64,000 bases of DNA, taken from contig CM063257.1 in assembly GCA_032158295.1 (NCBI GenBank), positions 13,856,332 to 13,920,331 of the forward strand. The letters are read 5' to 3'. The DNA comes from Pycnopodia helianthoides (taxonomy: Eukaryota > Echinodermata > Asteroidea > Forcipulatida > Asteriidae). This document shows, piece by piece, positions 42,567 to 52,393 of the stretch. Numbering within the stretch: position 1 is the first letter of the stretch; each line of letters begins with the position of its first letter. Both the position numbers and the translations under genes were made by a program. Below the pieces are notes generated by a model, which was not told where the DNA came from, did not search any database, and worked only from the letters and a program-made list of their open reading frames with translations.

Positions 42567-43678
42567 TGTGACGGTAGAAAACAGAATGCCATGTTGGAAT
42601 GATGTAAAGATTGAAGAAGGCTGATTAAAGAAGTGTTGTTGTGCATTATCTATTAAGAACTGTAGCTGTTCAGATTACTTACGCGTGTACATAACAATCG
42701 GCATTGTAAAAATGTAATGATTGATTGACTGATATCAAGTTAGCATACAGTAAAATGGGTTCTCGGTAGAAAGTTTTGGGTAAAACATTTCAATTGGATC
42801 AGGGGAAAATCCAGAAAATGAATAAATTATTACTCCATCACTCGGGGAGCGTCATTGGCTACCGATCATAGAAAAGGTTCATTCTAAACTTGCTCTTTTT
42901 GTTTATACACCCTTGGACAAAACTAGTCCTTGATAACCGTCACATTACACGCCTTGTCTTGGTTAAGACTCCTGTTATTGATACTGTAGCGAAATATAGG
43001 ACGCCCTCTTTCTTAGATCATATCCCATAGTAGTTACTTGAGTGGTTACCGGACGTCTTCCACTGTTGAAGACGCGGGCGTTTAGAACGACCACTGTCCG
43101 GGCCGCACGAGGTATATAAACACGAGTCAGGGACGGCGACTGGGTCTTGCTATTTGGTCTTGCCCGTGTGGGGTTGCCGCTGTTTGTTGCTGCGTGTTGA
43201 CGTATCCGCCCCGTCCTGTCCTCACATGCTGCCAATGCCGTAGAGTTCCCGTAAGTGTTACTTCATACTCCGCCAATTAGGGTCAAGCCTGCTGAGGGTC
43301 TATTCTTGCCAGTTAATTCCACAAGTAGTAATTATTTACCAATGAACAATCAACCCTTTTATATTAAACGTGTAATCACCTGACTAGGAGTAATTATACC
43401 TATATAGGCGTCATCCTTACTTAAAGGTTCCTTCTGGTAGGAATAAAGGAAGTGAAAGTTACAACTCTTGTGCTTGTATTATATTTAATCGAGTCAACCC
43501 CGTCATCGGTCCCGCTGGGTGTAATGAAGTGTATTAGGTGTGTAGGATAGGGTGGAGCTTAGAGCGCCTGGTGGTAGACTGCCCCAAAACGGACCTGCCT
43601 CCGAGTTTGTATTCAACTGCCGCTCGTTGAGTCGACTGAGGGCAAGCCGGGTGTGCCGTCGAGAGTGAGACCGCCACA
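42567..43678 (+). repeat. LTR1 of Ty3/gypsy array
   Basis: It starts TGTGACGG and ends CCGCCACA, giving TG...CA ends and short imperfect inverted tips. It ends 2 bp before the primer binding site. TATATAAA is at 43113-43120 and AATAAA at 43442-43447, a plausible promoter and poly(A) signal. It is about 1,112 bp. Upstream sequence is also duplicated in the array and lacks an obvious polypurine tract, so the left border is less certain than the right. Confidence 0.7.
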
Positions 43679-43680
43679 AA

Positions 43681-43698
43681 TGGTGTCAGAAGTGGGAT
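43681..43698 (+). promoter_or_regulatory. Primer binding site, copy A
   Basis: TGGTGTCAGAAGTGGGAT starts with TGG, the complement of a tRNA CCA end. The implied acceptor end (TTCTGACACCA) fits a leucine-type tRNA, which is my inference. The same site occurs after LTR2 and LTR3. Confidence 0.75.
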
Positions 43699-43783
43699 AG
43701 GCGCCAAAGCAAATCTTAGAACCTACTTTATACACTTAGAGCAGAATTCCACCTAAATAGGAGACAGCACCTTTACAGGTGGA

Positions 43784-45232
43784 ATGGCGAAAAATCTACT
43801 GATGGACTTCGATGAAGAGTTGGTAACTCCAGTGAAGGACAGCCAAAGTAATGAGGACTTAACAGTGAACGAGAGATGTAGGCTGCTTGAGACGGAGTTA
43901 CGGATGATTAAGCTGTGTCTTCAGGCGAGTAACATAAAGAGTGATTCAGGCTACGGTGATTCTTTGGGAAAGCCGTCACTGAAGGCGTCGATGAGCACCG
44001 GGGAGGGAAACTCGGGTATGCAGTTACTGACACCTACTCCAGTACAACGACGGCGACCAACGCCAAAACCCCGGGCCAGGTTTCAAAGTACACCAGCGCC
44101 TACTACGGTTCCAGGTGCTGCGACGGAGAATGATGTGTCGCTGACCGGAAACAGTCTGAAGGACAGCCATCTTGCAGGGTTGACGGGTTTGAGCAGTTTG
44201 GCATCTACCTGTGGCAGCAACGCGGAGGATTGCAAGGAGCCTCAACAAAAGAAAGATGATGCTCGTCCAGGCGGAAATCCCCCGTCTAGGGGAACTACCA
44301 AAGACGAAGTGAGCAAGATCGGAAGTGGTGCCACCTTACGGCGACCAAACATCACTCCCGACCGATACCACGGGAAGACTCCGTGGAGAGATTATTTACA
44401 GCATTTCCAGGCGTGCAAGTCGGCGAATGAGTGGACGGAGGGCCAGGCTAAGGTGTTCCTAGCGGCGAGTCTACAGGGCGTCGCACTTAAGGTGCTTGGG
44501 AATGGCACCTGTAAGGGAGGAAAACAGACCTACACCGAGTTGGTGGACAGTTTAGAGAAGAGGTTTGGACCAGGGCGTCTAGCTGAAAACCATTTGATGG
44601 AGTTGCGCCACAGACGACAAGGTCCCAAAGAGACCCTTCAAGAATTAGGTCAATCTATTAAGGAGCTTTCGGCCCTGGCTTATCCAGAGCTGACGGATGA
44701 GGGCCGTGATCGCCTAGCAAGGGGACATTTCTCGGATGCAATTGAGAGTCAGGCGATTAGAGAAGGTATTTTTCGCACAACACCTTCTACACTAGAGGAG
44801 GCAGTGAGGGCTGCACTAGCAACAGAAAGCTTCCATAAAATAGAGGAAAATCGAGAGGGTAGGAAAGCGAAGTTCGCCAGGGTGCTGGAGGAAGATCCTG
44901 ATGTCGTTTTCAAGGAAATGCGTGAGGACTTCCGTCGGATGGAGAAGAACATGCTCAAGGCGCAGGAAGAAATGAAGGCTCAGATGGGAATGATGAGTCG
45001 GTGCACGCCTACCAACAATAGACCAAATAAAACAGACGTGGACAGGATAGCAGGGGATGTTATCTGTTATAGGTGTCATGGGAAGGGGCACTATGCAAGG
45101 AACTGCAGTCGCCCAGCAGTCCAAAAGCGAAGGTATCAGGGAAACGACCAGCAGCCTACTCAGGGGCCCGAGGGGAGGCTGGGTGTACAGCAGGGCCAAC
45201 AGGTGACAAAAGATGTGGCGGAGAGAAGTTAG
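43784..45232 (+). CDS. Gag polyprotein, copy A (intact)
   Basis: 482 codons. The N-terminal 200 residues are low-complexity and Pro/Thr-rich. The middle (about 200-350) reads like a gypsy capsid (DYLQHFQACKSANEW, FLAASLQG, LMELRHRRQGPKETLQELG). A Lys/Glu-rich coiled segment follows, then a CCHC zinc knuckle (C428, C431, H436, C441) and a Gln-rich tail. It forms virus-like particles and packages RNA in this family. The start lies 86 bp after the primer binding site. Its 3' end overlaps Pol in the -1 frame. Confidence 0.9.
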   Translation: MAKNLLMDFDEELVTPVKDSQSNEDLTVNERCRLLETELRMIKLCLQASNIKSDSGYGDSLGKPSLKASMSTGEGNSGMQLLTPTPVQRRRPTPKPRARFQSTPAPTTVPGAATENDVSLTGNSLKDSHLAGLTGLSSLASTCGSNAEDCKEPQQKKDDARPGGNPPSRGTTKDEVSKIGSGATLRRPNITPDRYHGKTPWRDYLQHFQACKSANEWTEGQAKVFLAASLQGVALKVLGNGTCKGGKQTYTELVDSLEKRFGPGRLAENHLMELRHRRQGPKETLQELGQSIKELSALAYPELTDEGRDRLARGHFSDAIESQAIREGIFRTTPSTLEEAVRAALATESFHKIEENREGRKAKFARVLEEDPDVVFKEMREDFRRMEKNMLKAQEEMKAQMGMMSRCTPTNNRPNKTDVDRIAGDVICYRCHGKGHYARNCSRPAVQKRRYQGNDQQPTQGPEGRLGVQQGQQVTKDVAERS

Positions 45233-47517
45233 AGACTGCAGGCACAGATGGTCTATGTATGTCTCCGAGGATGGCAGGGGTAAATAGTGGCCTATACGTC
45301 CCAGCTATAGTGAGGGGGGAGAAGGTGAATCTTCTGGTTGATACAGGCGCCACAGACACGGTTCTGTCGTCTACATTCTTCTATGAAATTCCACCAGAAA
45401 AAAGGCCGATATTGAGGACCATGGGCTCCAGAGTGCGAACAGCCGATGGTAGCCTTTTGCAGACCATTGGGAGCGCCTTTGTTGAAGTACAAGTTGGGCG
45501 AACTGCTCTCTTATTGGACATTGTGTTTGGCAACATAGGCACAATGAAAGGAATCCTGGGCATGGATTTCTTGGTGAAAAGTAGAGGCTGTTTAGATTTC
45601 CACTCTCTTGAGCTGAAGATCAACGGAGAGAAAGTGAGGTGCACTGACACCAAAGGCTACAAGTTTTGTGCTAGAGTGATTGTAATGAAGACGACTATTA
45701 TACCACCAGGACATGAGGCTATTGTACCTGGGCAGGTTACCGGAAAGGTGAAGGTGACTGGCCTGGGCATCATGGAACCAGCGGAGAGAGGTGAAATTGC
45801 TGACAAGGGTATGGTAATGGCGCGATCATTGGTGACTGCTACTGACAAGGTACTCCCTATTAGAGTGTTCAATCCCGGAATGAGACAGTGCGTGTTAAGG
45901 AGAGGAACAATGGCAGGGTTTCTCACGTCAGTAGGCGAGGATGAAGTTGAAGAAAGACATATAGAATCGCCGGAAGTCGGTGACAGCAAAGACGTGCCAG
46001 AGCACCTAAAAGACCTTTTCCAGAGATGCAAAGAAGGAGTAGACGCCAAGTATCACACCAGGATAGCTAAATTGCTCCTGAGTTTTCAGGATGTATTTTC
46101 AAAGGGAGACATGGACATCGGACGAACTGGTCTCGTTCGTCACAAAATAGTGACAGGCGATGCTCGACCTATACGGGAGCGCCCAAGACGTTATCCTACA
46201 CAGGAGCAACAGGAAATTAGCACTCAAGTACAAACGATGCTTCAAGACGGCATCATTGAGTGTTCAGACAGCCCCTGGGCGTCTAATGTAGTCCTTGTGA
46301 AAAAGAAAGACGGCACCAAAAGGTTCTGCGTCGACTACCGCCGCCTTAACAGCGTAACCATTAAGGACGCCTACCCAATCCCCCGAATTGATGATTCTTT
46401 AGACACCTTGTCAGGTTCGAAGTGGTTTTCCACTTTGGACCTGGCATCGGGATATTGGCAGGTGGAGTTGGACGAAGAAGCGAAGCAGAAATCAGCTTTT
46501 GTGGTGCGCGGAGGACTGTTTTCATGGCGTGTAATGCCCTTCGGGCTCTGCAACGCCCCTTCGACATTCGAGAGGTTGATGGAGAGGGTTCTGGCTGGGC
46601 TTCATTGGGAAACACTACTTGTATACCTCGATGATGTAATTGTCTTTGCTAAAACGGTAGAGGAAGAACTCACCCGCCTAGAGACGGTGTTTCAGCGCCT
46701 TAGAGGAGCAGGGCTAAAGCTTAAGCCAAGGAAATGCGAGCTGTTTCAGAAGAGTGTCCTGTATTTGGGACATATAGTGTCTGGCGATGGGATAACAACG
46801 GATCCTGCAAAGATCAGTGCGGTAAAAGAGTGGCCAGCGCCTAAAAGCGTAAAGGAAGTCCAGAGCTTCCTAGGCCTATCATCGTACTACCGACGTTTCA
46901 TCAGAGGTTTTGCAGATGTGGCCCGCCCACTACATCGACTGACCGAGAAGGCTAGGGATTTTGAATGGAATGAAGAGACAGACAGAGCATTTCAAGAACT
47001 AAAGACGTGCCTACAAGAAGCGCCTATTCTGGCTTATCCAGACCCAAATGGAGAATATATACTCGACACCGATGCCAGTGGTTTTGGCATAGGTGCTGTG
47101 CTTTCCCAAGTATTGGAAGGACAGGAAAAGGTGATCGCCTACGCTAGTAGAACTTTGAGTAAACCGGAGCGCAATTACTGTGTGACCCGGCGAGAGCTTC
47201 TGGCAGTGGTCGTATTCCTGAAAAAGTTTAGGCAGTACCTATATGGGCGGAAGATCACCATTAGAACGGATCACGGTGCCCTTAAATGGCTTACCAATTT
47301 CCGGGAACCTGATGGGCAAATGGCCAGGTGGCTTCAGGTGATTAGTGAATATGACTTCACAATTACACATCGTGCCGGCCGTTCACATGGAAACGCGGAC
47401 GGGTTATCACGAAAGCCGTGCACCCAGTGCGGGAGGACAGATCAGGCACCTGAGCTTAAGAAGGAGCCAAGTGAATGTGCAGATGCCAGCCAAGTTACTT
47501 CGGGGAGTCGGGAATAA
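45073..47517 (+). CDS. Pol, copy A, part 1: protease, RT, RNase H
   Basis: The frame overlaps the end of gag and is probably entered by frameshifting, not at its own ATG. Residue numbers are from 45073. Aspartic protease DTGA starts at D90. Reverse transcriptase has DYRRLN, SGYWQ, MPFGLCNAP and YLDD at 518-521. RNase H has TDAS with D667. The frame ends early at 47515-47517: copy C has one more G in the run near 47,507 and stays open, so copy A has a one-base loss between RNase H and integrase. Confidence 0.9.
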   Translation: MSWEGALCKELQSPSSPKAKVSGKRPAAYSGARGEAGCTAGPTGDKRCGGEKLETAGTDGLCMSPRMAGVNSGLYVPAIVRGEKVNLLVDTGATDTVLSSTFFYEIPPEKRPILRTMGSRVRTADGSLLQTIGSAFVEVQVGRTALLLDIVFGNIGTMKGILGMDFLVKSRGCLDFHSLELKINGEKVRCTDTKGYKFCARVIVMKTTIIPPGHEAIVPGQVTGKVKVTGLGIMEPAERGEIADKGMVMARSLVTATDKVLPIRVFNPGMRQCVLRRGTMAGFLTSVGEDEVEERHIESPEVGDSKDVPEHLKDLFQRCKEGVDAKYHTRIAKLLLSFQDVFSKGDMDIGRTGLVRHKIVTGDARPIRERPRRYPTQEQQEISTQVQTMLQDGIIECSDSPWASNVVLVKKKDGTKRFCVDYRRLNSVTIKDAYPIPRIDDSLDTLSGSKWFSTLDLASGYWQVELDEEAKQKSAFVVRGGLFSWRVMPFGLCNAPSTFERLMERVLAGLHWETLLVYLDDVIVFAKTVEEELTRLETVFQRLRGAGLKLKPRKCELFQKSVLYLGHIVSGDGITTDPAKISAVKEWPAPKSVKEVQSFLGLSSYYRRFIRGFADVARPLHRLTEKARDFEWNEETDRAFQELKTCLQEAPILAYPDPNGEYILDTDASGFGIGAVLSQVLEGQEKVIAYASRTLSKPERNYCVTRRELLAVVVFLKKFRQYLYGRKITIRTDHGALKWLTNFREPDGQMARWLQVISEYDFTITHRAGRSHGNADGLSRKPCTQCGRTDQAPELKKEPSECADASQVTSGSRE
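45139..45181 (+). promoter_or_regulatory. Putative -1 ribosomal frameshift site, copy A
   Basis: G GGA AAC (45139-45145) is in the Gag zero frame and matches the X XXY YYZ rule. After a 6-nt spacer, CAGCCT (45152-45157) can pair with AGGCTG (45176-45181) around a GC-rich loop. Slipping one base back enters the Pol frame, which is open from there. The same heptamer is at 53749-53755 and 61298-61304. Confidence 0.7.
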
Positions 47518-49175
47518 GAGTCGTTGCTATAGAACCTACCATCGCCAGAGATGAGTGGAGAAATGCGCAGAAAGGCGATAATTCTATCAAGTGGGTACTG
47601 CAGGCCAAAGAGCAGTCAGAGATAAGGCCAGTTTGGGACGCTTTCTCATCCTGTTCTTCTGCCAAGAAATCATACTGGCTGTTGTGGGACCAACTAGAGG
47701 TCCGAGATGGATTGCTATCTAGGCGTTGGGAATCTGACGATGGTTGTCAAGTTAGATGGAAGGTGGTCCTACCGAGCGCCTACCGTAAGGAGTTAGTTTT
47801 GGAACTACATGCAGGAAAGTCCAGTGGACACCTCGGGATGAAGAAGACTTTGGCGAAGGTTCGTCAAAGATTTTATTGGGCAGGCATGGGAGCTGATGTA
47901 CGGTCCGCAGTTAGGCAGTGTGATGTCTGTGCCAGTAAAAAGTCTCCTGCGAGGAAAAGAAGGGCACCTCTGCAGCAAGTAATGGTAGGAGCACCGATGG
48001 AGAGAATTGCCCTGGACATAGTCGGGCCACTTCCAGAGACAGAAGGAGGGAATCGGTATATTCTTGTTGTGGGCGACTACTTCAGCAAATGGGTGGAAGC
48101 GTACCCGGTAACAGACGAGAAGGCAGTGACCGTGGCAGGGAAGTTAGTAGAAGAGTTTGTGTGTCGATTCGGGGTTCCTCAGAGGTTGCATTCAGATCAG
48201 GGGAGGAACTTTGAGTCCGAGGTTTTCACTCAGATGTGCAGCATCCTTGGGATTGAAAAAACACGCACAACACCTTACAATCCCAAGTCCGATGGAATGA
48301 TAGAGAGGTTTAATCGGACCCTGTTAACCATGATCTCCTTGATGATAGAGCCACATAGGCGTCAACGTGATTGGGATACAAAGCTCCCTTTTGCGACCTT
48401 CGCCTACAGATCAACGCCTCAGGAGTCCACAGGCGAATCACCCAATATGCTGATGCTAGGCCGCGAGGTTAAGCTGCCAATTGATTTGACAATTGAACTA
48501 CCGACTGAGGAGGATAAAGAAATCACAACCGACTATGCTTTGAGGCTAAGGGAGAACCTCCGTTCCGCTCACGATCGAGCAAGAGACTGTCTCAAACAAA
48601 GCGCTAGGCGCCAGAAAAGGAACTACGACAGGCGTGTAGTTGAGGGAAAACTGTCTAGGGGGCAGTTCGTCTGGCTGCATAATCCAGCGAAAACTAAAGG
48701 TCTGTCACCCAAGCTACAGCGTAGATGGGAGGGACCGTACCTGATTGTAGACAAATTGTCCGACGTAGTATTCCGAATCCAGAGTAAGCCACGGGGCCGG
48801 ATGAAAGTTATCCATTACGATCGTCTGAAACCCTACGAGGGTGAGGCCTTAGAATCATGGATTGTCCCTGAAGAACCTGAACCTGAGACGGTTCTTCCTA
48901 CGAGTGAAGTGAGGTCTGAAAAGGAGGAAAGAGACGTTAGAACTCCCAGTGCGGGTGTTGGAGAAGTGACACTATCTCAGTCACCCGTCTCCTCCGCACG
49001 ACAGGAAGGTGTAACAACCCTGAACGAAATGGAGAGACCTGCTCCTGTGCAGGAACCTTCAGCCACGGAAGATTTTCCGGAAGTTGCAGGACAGCATGAC
49101 GATGTGCAGACGTCGCACTCACCACGACGAAACCCAGGAAGACGGCGGAGAAAGCCGCAGCGTTTCCTGCAGTAG
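47475..49175 (+). CDS. Pol, copy A, part 2: integrase (out of frame with part 1)
   Basis: The numbered ATG is fortuitous; true Pol sequence resumes at about 47,507. Numbering from 47475: zinc-binding HHCC at H112, H119, C149, C152; catalytic D181, D241 and E277, which is the D,D-35-E spacing of integrases. A GPY/F-like C-terminal module (RRWEGPYLIVDKLSDVVFRI) follows, then an acidic/Pro-rich tail and a basic end (GRRRRKPQRF). No chromodomain is seen. It joins cDNA to the host genome in this family. The frame break near 47,507 would prevent its synthesis from this copy. Confidence 0.88.
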   Translation: MCRCQPSYFGESGIRVVAIEPTIARDEWRNAQKGDNSIKWVLQAKEQSEIRPVWDAFSSCSSAKKSYWLLWDQLEVRDGLLSRRWESDDGCQVRWKVVLPSAYRKELVLELHAGKSSGHLGMKKTLAKVRQRFYWAGMGADVRSAVRQCDVCASKKSPARKRRAPLQQVMVGAPMERIALDIVGPLPETEGGNRYILVVGDYFSKWVEAYPVTDEKAVTVAGKLVEEFVCRFGVPQRLHSDQGRNFESEVFTQMCSILGIEKTRTTPYNPKSDGMIERFNRTLLTMISLMIEPHRRQRDWDTKLPFATFAYRSTPQESTGESPNMLMLGREVKLPIDLTIELPTEEDKEITTDYALRLRENLRSAHDRARDCLKQSARRQKRNYDRRVVEGKLSRGQFVWLHNPAKTKGLSPKLQRRWEGPYLIVDKLSDVVFRIQSKPRGRMKVIHYDRLKPYEGEALESWIVPEEPEPETVLPTSEVRSEKEERDVRTPSAGVGEVTLSQSPVSSARQEGVTTLNEMERPAPVQEPSATEDFPEVAGQHDDVQTSHSPRRNPGRRRRKPQRFLQ

Positions 49176-49327
49176 GAGATAGTCATAAGAAGGCGGTAGT
49201 TAGACCCGCCCATCAGTATAGACGGAGCTAGTGTACAATATAGGAATATATAGCAGTAGGAGTATCAAGTAGAAGTAGGAAGAGAAGAGAATCTCCACCT
49301 AAGAAGGCGTCCTCAACTAGGAAGCCG

Positions 49328-50263
49328 ATGAAGGATGATACACAGCGTAAAGAGTCAAAGAAACGTGGTCTGAATGCTGCCGAGAGTGATCGAGCAAAGG
49401 TAGATAAAGTCAAGAAACCTGCACCTTGTACGGTGTCCCGAGCGCCTGAGGATCTACCGTTGGATTTGTCCTCCTCTGGGAAAGAGGCACCTAGACAGGT
49501 GGTGACTGGCCCAACCCCCAGCTCGCAAGAGACACCTGGTGAGTTATCTGCGAATGGCGGCCTGATAGTGGACGTACCAGAAGCTGCAGGAGAGGAAGAG
49601 GTACTCACGGCGAACGATGAAGTCCTGCTTGAAGTTGAGGGGCAACGTGAGGAAATAGCCGTGTTAGATCTGTCTCCTACACCTATGGATTGGGACCTGG
49701 AGGGCATACCTACAGACAAGGCTCCCAGAAAGGTGGTGAGTGGAAAAGCACTGGGCATGATGGAGATGCTGCGGGACAGGAACAAGGGTCCGGCTGAGTC
49801 TGAGGGGAACAACAAATCTTCACCGGGAGAGAAGCCCATCCCAGCCTGGCTACAACCAATGCTCCCTGAGAAGCTCCTACCTGGGCAGACGGTTCGCATA
49901 AGAGAGATACGAGAAACCTACCTGTATGGTGAGGAAGGGAAGACCATCTGCGGTGAGATAAAGCGAGACTACGAGGTAGTGTTCCTGCGTCCCATACCGG
50001 TAGAGAAACCGAAGGAGTCCAGTGCGGTACCCAAAGTAAGCCGTATTCGTCGCCTGGTTCGATGTCCAGATGATGATGGAGTGGTAGCTGCCGGGCAACC
50101 TCCCACTCAAGAGCAACTGGAGAGAGCTATGCTTGGACGAATCAGCAAGGTGACAGAGACCGCCTCCAGGTGTGTTTACAAGGATGGGATGAAGCTGACC
50201 AAGGACAGGCGGAAATTTTTTCTACCCAAACGACATTGCTATGATGACCCTTTTTTGTTATGA
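49328..50263 (+). CDS. ORF3 of gypsy copy A, unknown function
   Basis: 311 codons starting about 150 bp after Pol, in the place where some gypsy elements carry an envelope gene. No signal peptide, membrane segment or Cys-rich ectodomain is visible, so it is not envelope-like. The first 60 residues are Lys/Arg-rich; the middle is acidic; the last third is better ordered (PAWLQPMLPEKLLPGQTVRI, YLYGEEGKTICGEIKRDYEV). I do not recognise a domain. A diverged counterpart lies in copy B, so it is part of the element. The last codons run into the segment duplicated at 41608. Confidence 0.7.
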   Translation: MKDDTQRKESKKRGLNAAESDRAKVDKVKKPAPCTVSRAPEDLPLDLSSSGKEAPRQVVTGPTPSSQETPGELSANGGLIVDVPEAAGEEEVLTANDEVLLEVEGQREEIAVLDLSPTPMDWDLEGIPTDKAPRKVVSGKALGMMEMLRDRNKGPAESEGNNKSSPGEKPIPAWLQPMLPEKLLPGQTVRIREIRETYLYGEEGKTICGEIKRDYEVVFLRPIPVEKPKESSAVPKVSRIRRLVRCPDDDGVVAAGQPPTQEQLERAMLGRISKVTETASRCVYKDGMKLTKDRRKFFLPKRHCYDDPFLL

Positions 50264-51175
50264 TTTTGAATTTTTTTTTTCGATCGGAATGCGGATGTTG
50301 GCAAGAAATAAAATATAAAAAAAGGAAAAAAAAAAAGTTTGGAAAAAAAAAATTCGCCCCCGGGGCCCCTGTGGAGATGGCATCCACATTTCAGTGTTCA
50401 CACGATTTTCTTGGAGAAGATAAGATTCTGTTGGAAGGTTACTCCTGTGTTACCAGAGTGTTCCTGCAGTTGGTTGCCTACATATGTACAAGTTGCCTAT
50501 ATACAAATTGACTGGCGTGACAAGGCCAACAGAAATCAAACCTAAAGACAACTACAGAGGCTAGTGTAGAATGAGCATATAGACCTTTCTTTTGTTGATC
50601 AACAAACCGCGCTGGTTGGCATGGAAGGCCGAATGTTAGCAAAACACTCAATCGTGTTAATGTTTCAACAAAATTAAAACATTTTCTGTAAACTTTCAAT
50701 TAAGGAAAGTACCTCTCATGACTGGTTGCTTTGTTTCCCAACAAATTAAAACACTATTTTGAATATTTGTGTAACATTGTTAAAAAACTGTGGCTATCTG
50801 TTTTTGTTTTGCATTTATGGCTTTCCATAGTTTTCCGACCCCGGTTGGCAAAAAACTCGGGCTGTGACGTTGCAAAAGAAAGGTCTATAGACTACTTCGC
50901 AAATACTCGGTACGCAAATTTTTTTTTCTGCAGCACACGTCGGCTATGGAGTCAACAGTTAAGGGATAGGAAGAACAGCCTATCTCTTAACTGTTGATTT
51001 GTATTGACGAAGTATGCTGCAGAACAAAAACGAGGTACGCGTGCGTTAGCCGTGGAATGAGGTGCATGCTGGTCTAAGTATCGACAAAATTTGTCACTAG
51101 CTAGACCAGCACGCACCTCATTCCATGGCTAACGCATGCGCACTGAGTATTTGCGAAGTAGTCTCAGCACCCTCT
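50264..51175 (+). other. 3' untranslated region of copy A with foldback
   Basis: Non-coding segment between ORF3 and LTR2, nearly identical to 41608-42566 apart from small indels in A and T runs. The foldback at 50889-51164 ends 11 bp before LTR2. I see no purine tract directly before the LTR. Confidence 0.6.
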
Positions 51176-52288
51176 TGTGACGGTAGAAAAACAGAATGCC
51201 ATGTTGGAATGATGTAAATGATTAAAGAAGGCTGATTAAAGAAGTGTTGTTGTGCATTATCTATTAAGAACTGTAGCTGTTCAGATTACTTACGCGTGTA
51301 CATAACAATCGGCATGTAAAAATGTAATGATTGATTGACTGATATCAAGTTAGCATACAGTAAAATGGGTTCTCGGTAGAAAGTTTTGGGTAAAACATTT
51401 CAATTGGATCAGGGAGAAATCCAGAAAATGAATAAATTATTACTCCATCACTCGGGAGCGTCATTGGCTACCGATCATAGAAAGGTTCATTCTAAACTTG
51501 CTCTTTTTGTTTATACACCCTTGGACAAAACTAGTCCTTGATAACCGTCACATTACACGCCTTGTCTTGGTTAAGACTCCTGTTATTGATACTGTAGCGA
51601 AATATAGGACGCCCTCTTTCTTAGATCATATCCCATAGTAGTTACTTGAGTGGTTACCGGACGTCTTCCACTGTTGAAGACGCGGGCGTTTAGAACGGAC
51701 CACTGTCCGGGCCGAAACGAGGTATATAAACACGAGTCAGGGACGGCGACTGGGTCTTGCTATTTGGTCTTGCCCGTGTGGGGTTGCCGCTGTTTGTTGC
51801 TGCGTGTTGACGTATCCGCCCCGTCCTGTCCTCACATGCTGCCAATGCCGTAGAGTTCCCGTAAGTGTTACTTCATACTCCGCCAATTAGGGTCAAGCCT
51901 GCTGAGGGTCTATTCTTGCCAGTTAATTCCACAAGTAGTAATTATTTACCAATGAACAATCAACCCTTTTATATTAAACGTGTAATCACCTGACTAGGAG
52001 TAATTATACCTATATAGGCGTCATCCTTACTTAAAGGTTCCTTCTGGTAGGAATAAAGGAAGTGAAAGTTACAACTCTTGTGCTTGTATTATATTTAATC
52101 GAGTCAACCCCCTCATCGGTCCCCCTGGGTGTAATGAAGTGTATTAGGTGTGTAGGATAGGGTGGAGCTTAGAGCGCCTGGTGGTAGACTGCCCCAAAAC
52201 GGACCTGCCTCCGAGTTTGTATTCAACTGCCGCTCGTTGAGTCGACTGAGGGCAAGCCGGGTGTGCCGTCGAGAGTGAGACCGCCACA
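51176..52288 (+). repeat. LTR2 (3' LTR of A and 5' LTR of B)
   Basis: Near-identical to LTR1 and LTR3, with TATATAAA at 51723-51730 and AATAAA at 52052-52057. It has a few private differences, e.g. GTAAATGATTAAAG for GTAAAGATTGAAG and CCCCTGG for CCCGCTGG. A single LTR separates bodies A and B. Confidence 0.75.
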
Positions 52289-52290
52289 AA

Positions 52291-52308
52291 TGGTGTCAGA
52301 AGTGGGAT
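52291..52308 (+). promoter_or_regulatory. Primer binding site, copy B
   Basis: Same TGGTGTCAGAAGTGGGAT as after LTR1, 2 bp past the LTR end. Confidence 0.7.
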
Positions 52309-52393
52309 AGGCGCCAAAGCAAATCTTAGAACCTACTTTATACACTTAGAGCAGAATTCCACCCAAATAGGAGACAGCACCTTTACAGGTGGA

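Noticed and set aside
49328..50263. Envelope gene of an errantivirus-like element
   Set aside because: No signal peptide, transmembrane segment or cleavage motif can be seen.
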